From an uncultured Lachnospiraceae bacterium (GTDB taxonomy: Bacteria > Bacillota > Clostridia > Lachnospirales > Lachnospiraceae): DNA of 5,357 bases. The stretch spans positions 1-5,357 of the forward strand of contig CAJUTD010000017.1 of assembly GCA_910589635.1 (NCBI GenBank). The letters run 5' to 3'. The translations under genes were made by a program, and so were the position numbers. Under the pieces are notes generated by a model. The model made no database searches and had not been told where the DNA came from. It worked only from the letters and a program-made list of their open reading frames with translations. This document shows, piece by piece, positions 1 through 5,357 of the stretch (positions within the stretch are counted from its first letter, which is position 1; every line of letters starts with the position of its first letter).

Positions 1-45
1 CTTAGCAACAACGCAAAGAGATAAATAGGATAGGGGTACGCTCAA

Positions 46-271
46 ATGGCAATTTACGAAAATACATTATTATGGAAAAGGACATTAGGCAGGCAGGACG
101 AAACATATATTGATGATTATCCATGCAGTTTCAGAGGCATGGGGTTCCGATGCCGCCGTGGTGGAGCAGAATGCACGATTCTACAGTGATGAAAAGAAAT
201 ATACCGCTGTGATAGGGAAGGCGCAGGGGAAAGAAATTCGTATGGAAGTGGATATTTTAAATCGGGAATAG
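46..271 (+). pseudogene. Possible small frameshifted gene upstream of the Nudix gene
   Basis: Seen: an ATG at 46 follows an AGGGG motif (32-36) at good spacing and opens 47 codons starting MAIYENTLLW, stopping at 187-189. Its later part is rich in Arg and Cys (GFRCRRGG) and does not look like real protein. A second frame, open from 89 to 271 with an ATG at 113, gives a normal-looking protein ending in KAQGKEIRMEVDILNRE. Reading the first frame to about 120 and then the second would give a product of roughly 75 residues. The simplest inference is a gene disrupted by an indel around 90-150. Alternatively, 113-271 is an intact 52-residue gene with a poor ribosome binding site. The stop at 271 lies 7 bases before the Nudix start, which suggests co-transcription. 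I do not recognise the family. Bases 1-28 could hold the tail of another gene in either of two frames, but this is undecidable. Confidence 0.33.
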
Positions 272-276
272 GAGAG
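270..276 (+). promoter_or_regulatory. Ribosome binding site of the Nudix gene
   Basis: AGGAGAG overlaps the stop codon of the preceding small frame (269-271). Two ATG codons follow, at 279 and 282. Counting from AGGAG (270-274), the spacing is 4 bases to the first and 7 to the second, so the second ATG has the more usual spacing. The protein may therefore be one residue shorter than the longest frame. Confidence 0.6.
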
Positions 277-278
277 TA

Positions 279-716
279 ATGATGACAGTACAGTTTTATG
301 AAAAAATGGATGAGCGATTGTTAAAATATGCGGTGATTATTGCGCGGACAGACGGCAGGTATGTCTTTTGCCAACATCGAGACCGGGATACCTGGGAGAT
401 TCCCGGAGGACGGCGGGAGGCGGGTGAGGGAATCTTAGATGCAGCCAAAAGAGAATTGTATGAAGAGACAGGAGCGGTGTCATTTGAAATTCATCCGGTC
501 TGTGTATATTCCGTGATCGCGGAAGATGAATTTAATGGACAGGAAACGTTTGGCATGCTCTATCATGCGGATATTTTTACATTTGAAGAGCAATTACATC
601 ATGAGATAAAGAAGATTACGATTATAGACGGACTGCCTGAGAAATGGACGTATCCGCAGATACAGCCTAAGCTGCTTGAGGAGGCTGTGCGGAGGGGGTT
701 AAAAATGCAAACTTGA
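279..716 (+). CDS. Nudix family hydrolase
   Basis: This 145-residue single-domain protein is of usual length for the Nudix superfamily. The family hydrolyses nucleoside diphosphates linked to another group, with Mg2+ or Mn2+, in the cytoplasm. The Nudix box G-x5-E-x7-R-E-U-x-E-E-x-G-U is complete at residues 44-66: G44, E50, R58-E59, E62-E63 (the metal-binding glutamates) and G65. The only deviation is Ala66 at the final hydrophobic position. It is preceded by the typical WEIPGG strand-loop (39-44). The C-terminal stretch around 122-140 (LPEKWTYPQIQPKL) resembles a Firmicute Nudix subfamily often annotated as ADP-ribose or 8-oxo-dGTP pyrophosphatase. The sequence does not settle the substrate, so no symbol is given. 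The gene starts 7 bases after a small, probably broken frame. Its stop codon lies inside the promoter of the downstream MATE unit, so the two are probably separate transcripts with possible read-through. Confidence 0.93.
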   Translation: MMTVQFYEKMDERLLKYAVIIARTDGRYVFCQHRDRDTWEIPGGRREAGEGILDAAKRELYEETGAVSFEIHPVCVYSVIAEDEFNGQETFGMLYHADIFTFEEQLHHEIKKITIIDGLPEKWTYPQIQPKLLEEAVRRGLKMQT

Positions 717-741
717 CAATTCTATACCATTCTGCTACACT
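713..741 (+). promoter_or_regulatory. Sigma-A type promoter for the MATE gene, extended -10
   Basis: The -35 element TTGACA (713-718) is a perfect consensus. A 17-base spacer leads to TACACT (736-741) as the -10, and TGC immediately before it (733-735) gives an extended -10 (TGn). Transcription should start near 748, leaving a leader of about 119 bases before the MATE start. The -35 element overlaps the Nudix stop codon (714-716). The match is strong enough to predict substantial basal transcription, so any control of the MATE gene would act in the leader or through a repressor. Confidence 0.8.
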
Positions 742-757
742 TACTTTCAAACCCATT

Positions 758-847
758 ATGGGAGTGGATTTTTCAAGAGAAATCTTTTTTCGCCACACAA
801 TCGCAAAGACGCGTTTGTGTGGCGATTTTCATATCATAGGAACATAG
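758..847 (+). CDS. Candidate 29-codon leader peptide ahead of the MATE gene
   Basis: An ATG at 758 opens a 29-codon frame that begins MGVDFSREIFFR, continues HTIAKTRLCG and ends IIGT with TAG at 845-847. That is 19 bases before the MATE start and just upstream of its ribosome binding site. The frame spans both hairpins of the leader. In favour: it lies wholly within the transcript predicted from the promoter at 713-741, and its stop is placed as in translational attenuators of resistance genes. Against: no Shine-Dalgarno motif precedes the ATG, the predicted 5' end is only about 10 bases upstream, and a 90-base open frame can arise by chance. It could equally be a non-coding structured leader or a repeat that happens to be open. 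Confidence 0.27.
   Translation: MGVDFSREIFFRHTIAKTRLCGDFHIIGT
767..790 (+). terminator. Weak hairpin with T6 run; Nudix terminator or leader attenuator
   Basis: Bases 767-784 can form a 7-bp stem (one G-U pair, mostly A-T) with the tetraloop CAAG, followed directly by six T residues (785-790). The shape is that of an intrinsic terminator, but the stem is AT-rich and weak. It sits about 50 bases after the Nudix stop and about 20 bases after the predicted MATE transcription start. It could therefore end Nudix transcripts, or act as a leaky attenuator on MATE transcription. Confidence 0.4.
791..824 (+). promoter_or_regulatory. Perfect 10-bp hairpin in the MATE 5' leader
   Basis: CGCCACACAA (791-800) is the exact reverse complement of TTGTGTGGCG (815-824). 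The 14-base loop can extend the stem by three more pairs (CGC 802-804 with GCG 811-813) past a T-T mismatch, leaving the hexaloop AAAGAC. It is followed by ATTTTC, a poor T run, so it is only a marginal terminator. The ribosome binding site of MATE begins 29 bases downstream and is not inside the stem. It may be a regulatory RNA structure, a protein-binding palindrome or a copy of a dispersed repeat. I could not match it to a riboswitch class I know. Confidence 0.6.
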
Positions 848-852
848 GAAAC

Positions 853-859
853 GGGAGGA
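853..859 (+). promoter_or_regulatory. Ribosome binding site of the MATE gene
   Basis: GGGAGGA ends 7 bases before the ATG at 867. This is the strongest Shine-Dalgarno match in the window and selects 867 rather than the in-frame ATG at 882 (Met6). Confidence 0.85.
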
Positions 860-866
860 AGAGAAC

Positions 867-2198
867 ATGGAACAGGAATTTATGAAAGAGAGAAAGATAC
901 TGCCCCTTGTGCTGTCAATGTCCATGCCGATGGTAATTTCCATGGCGGTCAATTCGCTGTATAATATTGTGGACAGTTATTTTGTGGCGCAGTTGAGCGA
1001 GGAGGCGATGACTGCACTGGCTTTGGTCTATCCGGTACAGAATATGATTAATGCTGTGGCGATTGGCTTTGCCATTGGCATCAATGCTGTGGTGTCCTTT
1101 TATTTGGGTGCCGAGGAGAAGGAGAACGCAGACCGGGCGGCAACTCAGGGGTTTTTGTGGAACCTGGTTCACGGCTTGCTGCTAATGATTTTGTGCATTG
1201 CGGTTATGCCCTCGTTTTTAGGGATTTTCTCTAAAGATGAAACGGTAGTAGGCATGGCGCTGGCGTATTCCAACCGGGTATTTTTATTTTCAACAGTGAT
1301 TACATCAGGGCTGGTGTTTGAAAAGGTTTTTCAGGCAGTGGGAAAAATGAAAGTGTCAATGTTTAGTATGATATGTGGATTTGTCACCAATATTATTCTT
1401 GACCCGCTGATGATTTTCGGCGTTGGCTTTTTTCCCAAAATGGGCATTGCGGGGGCGGCATATGCAACCGGAATCGGCCAGGTGGTTTCTTTGGTTGTCT
1501 ATTTGTTATTTTACAAAGTAAAACCGATTCCCGTCAAAATCAGGCGCAAGTATTTAAAACCGCAGAAAGATATGGCGGCAAAATTGTATGGCATAGGTAT
1601 TTCGGCAACGTTAAACCTTGCGCTGCCATCTTTGTTAATTTCTGCGCTGAATGGGATTTTTGCAGGATTTTCGGAAAAATATGTGCTTGTGCTGGGCGTT
1701 TATTATAAATTACAGACGTTTATTTACTTGACGGCGAACGGCATAATCCAGGGAATTCGACCGTTGATGGGATATAATTATGGAGCCGGGGAAAAAGAAC
1801 GTGTCAGGGAAATATTTGGCACAACGCTTATGCTGACGGCCGGAGTGATGGCAGTCGGTACGGTTCTGTCGTGGCTGATTCCAGAAAATTTGATAGGATT
1901 ATTCACGTCGAATCCACAGACGATTCAAAGCGGTGTGACGGCGCTTCATATTATTAGTCTTGGCTTTATCGTGTCGGCTGTTTCGGTTACGTGTTCCGGG
2001 GCGTTGGAAGGGCTTGGCAAAGGGATGCCATCTCTGTATATTTCGTTGTTCCGTTATATTATTATCATTATTCCAGCGGCTTTTTTGTTCAGCAAATTGC
2101 TGGGAGCAAATGGAACATGGTATGCGTTCTGTTTTACGGAGTTTGTGACTGCTGGGATAGCGTATTTGATTTATCGGAAACATACGATGATAAAATAG
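867..2198 (+). CDS. MATE family multidrug/cation efflux transporter
   Basis: This 443-residue inner-membrane protein has about twelve hydrophobic segments in two homologous halves, the usual size and architecture of MATE (MatE, PF01554) exporters. Family members expel cationic drugs, dyes or metabolites in exchange for Na+ or H+. Visible signatures: NSLYNIVDSYFV in the first helix (residues 29-40), with the Asp typical of the family; NIILDPLMIFG (175-185), the hallmark at the end of the first half; and GIRPLMGYNYGAGE (296-309) in the second half. A basic stretch around 218-240 forms the central cytoplasmic linker. Clostridial members are often compared with MepA or DinF, but the substrate cannot be read from the sequence and no symbol is assigned. 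The gene has its own promoter at 713-741 and a structured leader of about 120 bases. It is followed 9-10 bases after its stop by a long inverted-repeat terminator. No regulator gene is adjacent within the window. Confidence 0.95.
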   Translation: MEQEFMKERKILPLVLSMSMPMVISMAVNSLYNIVDSYFVAQLSEEAMTALALVYPVQNMINAVAIGFAIGINAVVSFYLGAEEKENADRAATQGFLWNLVHGLLLMILCIAVMPSFLGIFSKDETVVGMALAYSNRVFLFSTVITSGLVFEKVFQAVGKMKVSMFSMICGFVTNIILDPLMIFGVGFFPKMGIAGAAYATGIGQVVSLVVYLLFYKVKPIPVKIRRKYLKPQKDMAAKLYGIGISATLNLALPSLLISALNGIFAGFSEKYVLVLGVYYKLQTFIYLTANGIIQGIRPLMGYNYGAGEKERVREIFGTTLMLTAGVMAVGTVLSWLIPENLIGLFTSNPQTIQSGVTALHIISLGFIVSAVSVTCSGALEGLGKGMPSLYISLFRYIIIIIPAAFLFSKLLGANGTWYAFCFTEFVTAGIAYLIYRKHTMIK

Positions 2199-2206
2199 AT
2201 ATGATT

Positions 2207-2321
2207 AAGGGGCTGTCGCACTAATATATTTACTCGTTCAAAAGGTTTCCATTGCTTTGCAATGTAAACCTTTTGAACGAATATATAGCTTGTAATTTAT
2301 GTTAGAGCGACAGCCTCTTTT
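2207..2321. terminator. Long inverted repeat between convergent genes: terminator, possibly MITE-like
   Basis: The outer arms are GGGGCTGTCGCACTAA (2209-2224) and TTAGAGCGACAGCCTC (2302-2317), matching at 14 of 16 positions. The inner arms TCGTTCAAAAGGTTT (2234-2248) and AAACCTTTTGAACGA (2266-2280) are perfect complements, and CATTGC-ttt-GCAATG (2250-2264) forms the tip. In the + strand RNA the base-2 difference in the outer arm becomes a G-U pair, the stem extends by AA/UU, and UUUU follows (2318-2321), so it should terminate the MATE transcript. On the - strand the same site is an A-C mismatch with only a poor T run, so termination of the tail gene is less certain. The arm length and the GGGGCTGTCGCA ends also suggest a small mobile-element remnant. 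I recall similar ends from IS1182-type elements, but no target duplication is visible. Confidence 0.8.
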
Positions 2322-2331
2322 CCTTTAGATT

Positions 2332-5300
2332 TTATGCTTCATTGCTGTTGGGAGGATTTTGGCCTTCCAAAGCGGCAATCCTATTTGCTAATGCTGTAAT
2401 GATATTTTCAGATGCGGATAGCCGTCCTTCTAAAGTTTGAATTGTATTTTCAGATGCGCAAACCCTTTCTTCCAGGTCAGCGATTTTTTGTGCCATCGCT
2501 TCCTTTTCACGATACAATTTTTGGACCATGTGTACGGTGAGCATTGTATATTCGCCATAACGCATGGAGTAGATATATTGTGGATTTGCGTCAGAATCCA
2601 GTGCCGGGGCGTATTCCGTGCGTCCATCTTCGTGCTTAATGAGAGTCATTTTTACGTCTTTACAGAAAGGGGAAAAACTTTGCGGGTACACGTTATGGCT
2701 ACCTAGCAGCTCCTCAAGCTCTTGCGGAATTGTTCCCAAATGTGACTTATCCCCATTGTTAAGGAGGAATAAGTATGTCGGTGTTTCCAGGAAAACTTGT
2801 TCAAAGGATTCTGGGATAGGACTCTTATAATTCACGAAACTATCGTCTGAGATGGTTGCAATTTGCCCGTTGGAATAAATGGGGCCGCCTAAATAAGCAG
2901 CGCTATGTTCTGCTGTATGAAGGATGCCTTCTACAGTGAGATTGCCATTGATAGCTAAATTGCCCTCCAAAGTGGGATTGCCGTTCAAAGCCAGATTACC
3001 CTTCTCATCAAGAGACAGCAGATTTTCGGAGCCTTTGGAAATTTTAAATAGCTGATTGCCGTTGGGATTTATGGAAATCGTATTTTTGGCGTTTGCAGCC
3101 CATAGGCCATTTTCAGTGAGAGAGAACGATTCTTTGTTATTGGTAATGGTAAGGCGTTCTTGCAACGTAAGTTTTCCCACAATTGTATCGGCCAGGATGC
3201 CGTAAGCAGTTCTTTGTTCCGGGATATTAGGATCATGCAAATCGTAAGTTGTGTAATGATATTTTCCGATTGCAGTTTTGGCGTTCCGCCAATGATTATC
3301 GGTGAGGGAAATCGTGTTGCGGCTGATTTTTAGCTGGCAGTCGTCATATGTTGCAGTCAGGTTATCGAATTCCCGGCATAGCATGCCGTTGGAATCTATA
3401 ATGATTTCCTGGGTTAGCCGGTCGTTCATAAGTTTTGTGCCTGAGACATTGATACCCTCATTTATCCAGGTATTTATCTGCTGGGAGGCGCTTGCCTGTT
3501 TTGCCATCTGCTGCTTGAACGAAGAATAAGATGATGAGAGGGAACTGGCAGCGTGCATGACAGATTTGACGTCCGATATCCCCGACCAGATTTTTTCCGC
3601 CGTCGAAAATTCTACTGGAAGAGTGGAAGGATCGTCAAAATTTATTTCGTATGACAAAAGCCGCAGGAAATAGATTTTATCATCCACCATCATATGAATC
3701 CAGTTTCCACATGCAAAATCGTCTGCCAATGGCTGGAATTCTTTAAGTGCGAGTAGATTGTTCAGGGAGGCGGAGATGTTATACTGTAGGTGGGATGCTT
3801 TGAAGAGCTCCTTTTTGGCGGCGTCTATTAATTCCTGGGCTTTGGCGGTTATCTGTGAATTATCCAGTCCGTCTGATATATAACTGTCGTTTTTATAACT
3901 GTCTTCTCTGCGGTAGGAGCAGAAGACGCGCCATAGATCATTGTTGATATTAGCGGCAAAGTCCAGCTCTTTTTTGACAGCTTTTTGAATTTCCACTATG
4001 TCTTTCGTCAGGGTGTGCACATTATCTTTATAGGACGTCAAAATGCCAATCTGCTCCTCCAGTATGGCGGAACGCTGCTGGTATTTTTTTCCCATCTTAT
4101 TTTTTAGTTCCTCGTTTTCTGAATTGTTAATGATGAGGAAACAGTCGTCGTAGGCCGTTTTCGTGTTTATGAGGTGGTTGATGCTGTAATATTCAATTTT
4201 TGTGCGGAAATCATTATCGTCCAGCTTCATACTGGTGATGTCCCGGATGGAGTTATCCTGCTTCGCCATGGCGATATCAAGTTTCTGCTGTAAATACCTT
4301 TCCATATTGGAATCAACGTAAACGGTGAGCTTCTCTGTCTTTTTGACGGTGTCCTTATCAGAGATGTCCGTGAGCATAATATAGCCTTCCCAGATACCAT
4401 TGCTGTTTTTGTTGTCTGCCGGCTGGTATGAATAATCAAAATCTCCAATGCTTGCCTGGTATAGCGCAGTGTTGATGCAGACCTTTGCCATTTCCAGGAT
4501 GGCTCTATTGACAATGCTTTCTGCCGAATGCGCAGAATCGTTGACAGCAACCCGCTTCAAGTTATCCTTTATGTACTTTATGGCATCGTCTATGGACTGT
4601 CCGTCAATTGCCGGCGTTGGCATCATAGAAGATTTCAAATACCACTCGAGGTCAGTCAGCTCATACGAAAGCCGGCTGAGCTGATTGTAGCCGGTAATTT
4701 CAGGTGATATCTGCTGGTAAGAGGCGTTTGGGAATTTGGACGTTACATAGGAAATCGCTCTATTGCATGCTTGTGTGTGCAGGGGGTCCAGACGGAATCT
4801 GCTGTTGGAAATACAATATTCATATTTATCGTTGTATTGTTTAATTTGCTCCTTTAAATCCGCAGGCATATTTTCCAGCGCTTCTTCCGGGAAACTCCAA
4901 AGGTAATTCGTCCCATTGGGATTGCAGTTTGCTACGGTTGCCGTCATCAGGTCGTCACCGCCGGAAACACGGAAACAATTCTTTAATTCATCTTTATTGC
5001 TTTCGATGGAGGCTGATGTGGCAAGGTTATCCCTGGAAATGTAGATGGGCGTGTCTTTCCCATAGGCGCCGGCAAAATTTGTACTTCCGCATTCCGGGCA
5101 TTTGTCGTGGAAGTCCCCGCGGTATTTGCAGTCGTTACATTTGTTGCACAAATCATATGCATGGACAAGCCTTGTGCCGTCCGGCCTTACGTCAAAAGTG
5201 AACAGACATTGGTACTGTTGTGCGATTTCCCCTGTCAGCTCATCATAGATACTTGTTTCAGAAATACTGAATTCGTAGAAAGAGGAAAGCTGCGCTAGAG

Positions 5301-5357
5301 TATCGTCGACATTCCCAATCTCATAATGGGAGGCTTTTTCCAGGATGCGGTGCAGAA
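2332..5357 (-). CDS. Phage tail-tip/tail-fibre protein, N-terminus beyond window
   Basis: The frame is open for 1007 residues and still open at the right edge, so the start lies outside. An internal TTG at 5151 should not be taken as the start. Numbering from the first whole codon (5355), residues 70-89 carry CxxCxxC-x9-CxxC (Cys70, 73, 76, 86, 89), a zinc-ribbon-like knob. Next comes a segment (about 130-161) with GDDLMTATVANCNPNG, which I recall from Firmicute prophage tail-endopeptidase (Tal-like) proteins. A helical, coiled-coil-prone middle (about 410-470) and a beta-rich GNWIHMMVDDKIYFLRL segment (about 545-586) follow. Then come beta-strand and NG-rich repeats (about 665-810) typical of tail fibres. 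The C-terminus (839-1007) resembles the S74 intramolecular chaperone: Ser839 and Lys844 are five apart, then HLGTIPQELEELL, YSMRYGEYTMLTVHMVQKL and a coiled coil (944-998). The likely role is tail tip and host-surface contact. Specific receptor or enzyme activity cannot be read. It could equally belong to a tail-like bacteriocin. Confidence 0.85.
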   Translation of the reverse strand, partial: LHRILEKASHYEIGNVDDTLAQLSSFYEFSISETSIYDELTGEIAQQYQCLFTFDVRPDGTRLVHAYDLCNKCNDCKYRGDFHDKCPECGSTNFAGAYGKDTPIYISRDNLATSASIESNKDELKNCFRVSGGDDLMTATVANCNPNGTNYLWSFPEEALENMPADLKEQIKQYNDKYEYCISNSRFRLDPLHTQACNRAISYVTSKFPNASYQQISPEITGYNQLSRLSYELTDLEWYLKSSMMPTPAIDGQSIDDAIKYIKDNLKRVAVNDSAHSAESIVNRAILEMAKVCINTALYQASIGDFDYSYQPADNKNSNGIWEGYIMLTDISDKDTVKKTEKLTVYVDSNMERYLQQKLDIAMAKQDNSIRDITSMKLDDNDFRTKIEYYSINHLINTKTAYDDCFLIINNSENEELKNKMGKKYQQRSAILEEQIGILTSYKDNVHTLTKDIVEIQKAVKKELDFAANINNDLWRVFCSYRREDSYKNDSYISDGLDNSQITAKAQELIDAAKKELFKASHLQYNISASLNNLLALKEFQPLADDFACGNWIHMMVDDKIYFLRLLSYEINFDDPSTLPVEFSTAEKIWSGISDVKSVMHAASSLSSSYSSFKQQMAKQASASQQINTWINEGINVSGTKLMNDRLTQEIIIDSNGMLCREFDNLTATYDDCQLKISRNTISLTDNHWRNAKTAIGKYHYTTYDLHDPNIPEQRTAYGILADTIVGKLTLQERLTITNNKESFSLTENGLWAANAKNTISINPNGNQLFKISKGSENLLSLDEKGNLALNGNPTLEGNLAINGNLTVEGILHTAEHSAAYLGGPIYSNGQIATISDDSFVNYKSPIPESFEQVFLETPTYLFLLNNGDKSHLGTIPQELEELLGSHNVYPQSFSPFCKDVKMTLIKHEDGRTEYAPALDSDANPQYIYSMRYGEYTMLTVHMVQKLYREKEAMAQKIADLEERVCASENTIQTLEGRLSASENIITALANRIAALEGQNPPNSNEA
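2403..2458 (-). repeat. 14-base direct repeat marking a 14-residue coiled-coil duplication
   Basis: The 14 bases TATTTTCAGATGCG occur at 2403-2416 and again at 2445-2458, exactly 42 bases apart. In the protein this gives two consecutive 14-residue units starting ASEN (967-980 and 981-994 of the visible frame), that is two heptads each in the C-terminal coiled coil. The exact DNA identity in the core suggests a fairly recent unequal exchange or slippage event that lengthened the coil by two heptads. Confidence 0.7.
2929..3000 (-). repeat. Tandem 12-residue repeat within the tail gene
   Basis: Two consecutive 36-base units encode GNLALNGNPTLE and GNLAINGNLTVE (residues 786-809 of the visible frame). 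The DNA copies match at about 26 of 36 positions, so this is an old duplication kept at protein level. Gly-Asn turns every few residues between short hydrophobic strands are typical of beta-helical or beta-prism fibre shafts. They lie just before the chaperone-like C-terminal domain. Confidence 0.75.

Noticed and set aside
748..866. Guanidine (ykkC-type) or other known riboswitch ahead of MATE
   Set aside because: I do not see the conserved ykkC or mini-ykkC elements or other core motifs I know. Only simple hairpins are supported.
915..1172. Open frame on the - strand inside the MATE gene
   Set aside because: It is rich in His, Arg, Cys and Gln with no hydrophobic core or ribosome binding site, and is the antisense shadow of a clear MATE reading frame.
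1899..2183. Open frame on the - strand at the 3' end of MATE
   Set aside because: Low-complexity Asn/Arg/His composition, entirely antisense to conserved transporter sequence.
1960..2224. Two overlapping + strand frames inside the MATE 3' end
   Set aside because: They are out of frame with the transporter, whose own frame runs intact to 2198. No independent start signals.
2207..2321. CRISPR array or phage att core in the inverted repeat
   Set aside because: There is one symmetrical structure, no spaced direct repeats, and no second copy in the window that could serve as a paired att site.
4227..4550. 107-residue - strand frame overlapping the tail gene in another frame
   Set aside because: Ser/Arg/Thr-rich and out of frame with the long continuous tail reading frame. 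No ribosome binding site is evident.
5149..5151. TTG at this position as the start of the tail protein
   Set aside because: The frame continues upstream with normal protein sequence (including YQCLFTFDVRPDG) to the window edge, and the TTG cuts directly into the cysteine knob.
4929..5298. + strand open frames antisense to the tail gene near the right edge
   Set aside because: His/Arg/Cys-rich shadow translation. The opposite strand encodes the zinc-ribbon region of the tail protein without interruption.

Overview
The window looks like a piece of chromosome from a low-to-mid GC Gram-positive anaerobe, most likely a Clostridia/Lachnospiraceae-type Firmicute. The reasons are strong AGGAGG-like ribosome binding sites, a consensus vegetative promoter, a MATE exporter of the clostridial type, and a phage tail protein with a cysteine-rich knob as I remember it from Firmicute siphophages. 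The taxonomic call is inference only.

Layout, left to right. Bases 1-271 hold what looks like a small gene broken by a frameshift: a start with a good ribosome binding site at 46, then a coding-like run in another frame that stops at 271. A Nudix hydrolase (279-716, +) follows after 7 bases, probably in the same transcript. A near-consensus extended -10 promoter (713-741) overlaps the Nudix stop codon and drives a roughly 120-base leader. The leader contains a weak hairpin with a T6 run (767-790), a 29-codon open frame (758-847) and a perfect 10-bp hairpin (791-824). It ends at a strong ribosome binding site in front of a 443-residue MATE-family efflux transporter (867-2198, +).

An inverted repeat of about 110 bp (2207-2321) separates the MATE gene from a convergent gene. 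It can fold into one long hairpin and should terminate transcription of MATE, perhaps of both genes. Its ends are also compatible with a miniature transposon-like element. The rest of the window (2332-5357, -) is a single very long reading frame that is still open at the right edge, so its N-terminus is missing. It reads as a phage tail-tip or tail-fibre protein: zinc-ribbon-like knob, helical middle, beta-rich repeat section, then a C-terminal domain resembling the self-cleaving S74 intramolecular chaperone with a trailing coiled coil.

The two + strand units (Nudix, MATE) look like ordinary housekeeping or detoxification genes. The tail gene implies that a prophage, a decayed prophage or a phage-tail-like particle cluster begins at about 2330 and continues to the right. 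No holin, endolysin or integrase lies between the tail gene and the MATE gene. The points most worth following up are the structured MATE leader, the long inverted repeat at the junction, and the predicted self-processing C-terminus of the tail protein. I see no clear evidence of an entirely new multi-gene system in this window.
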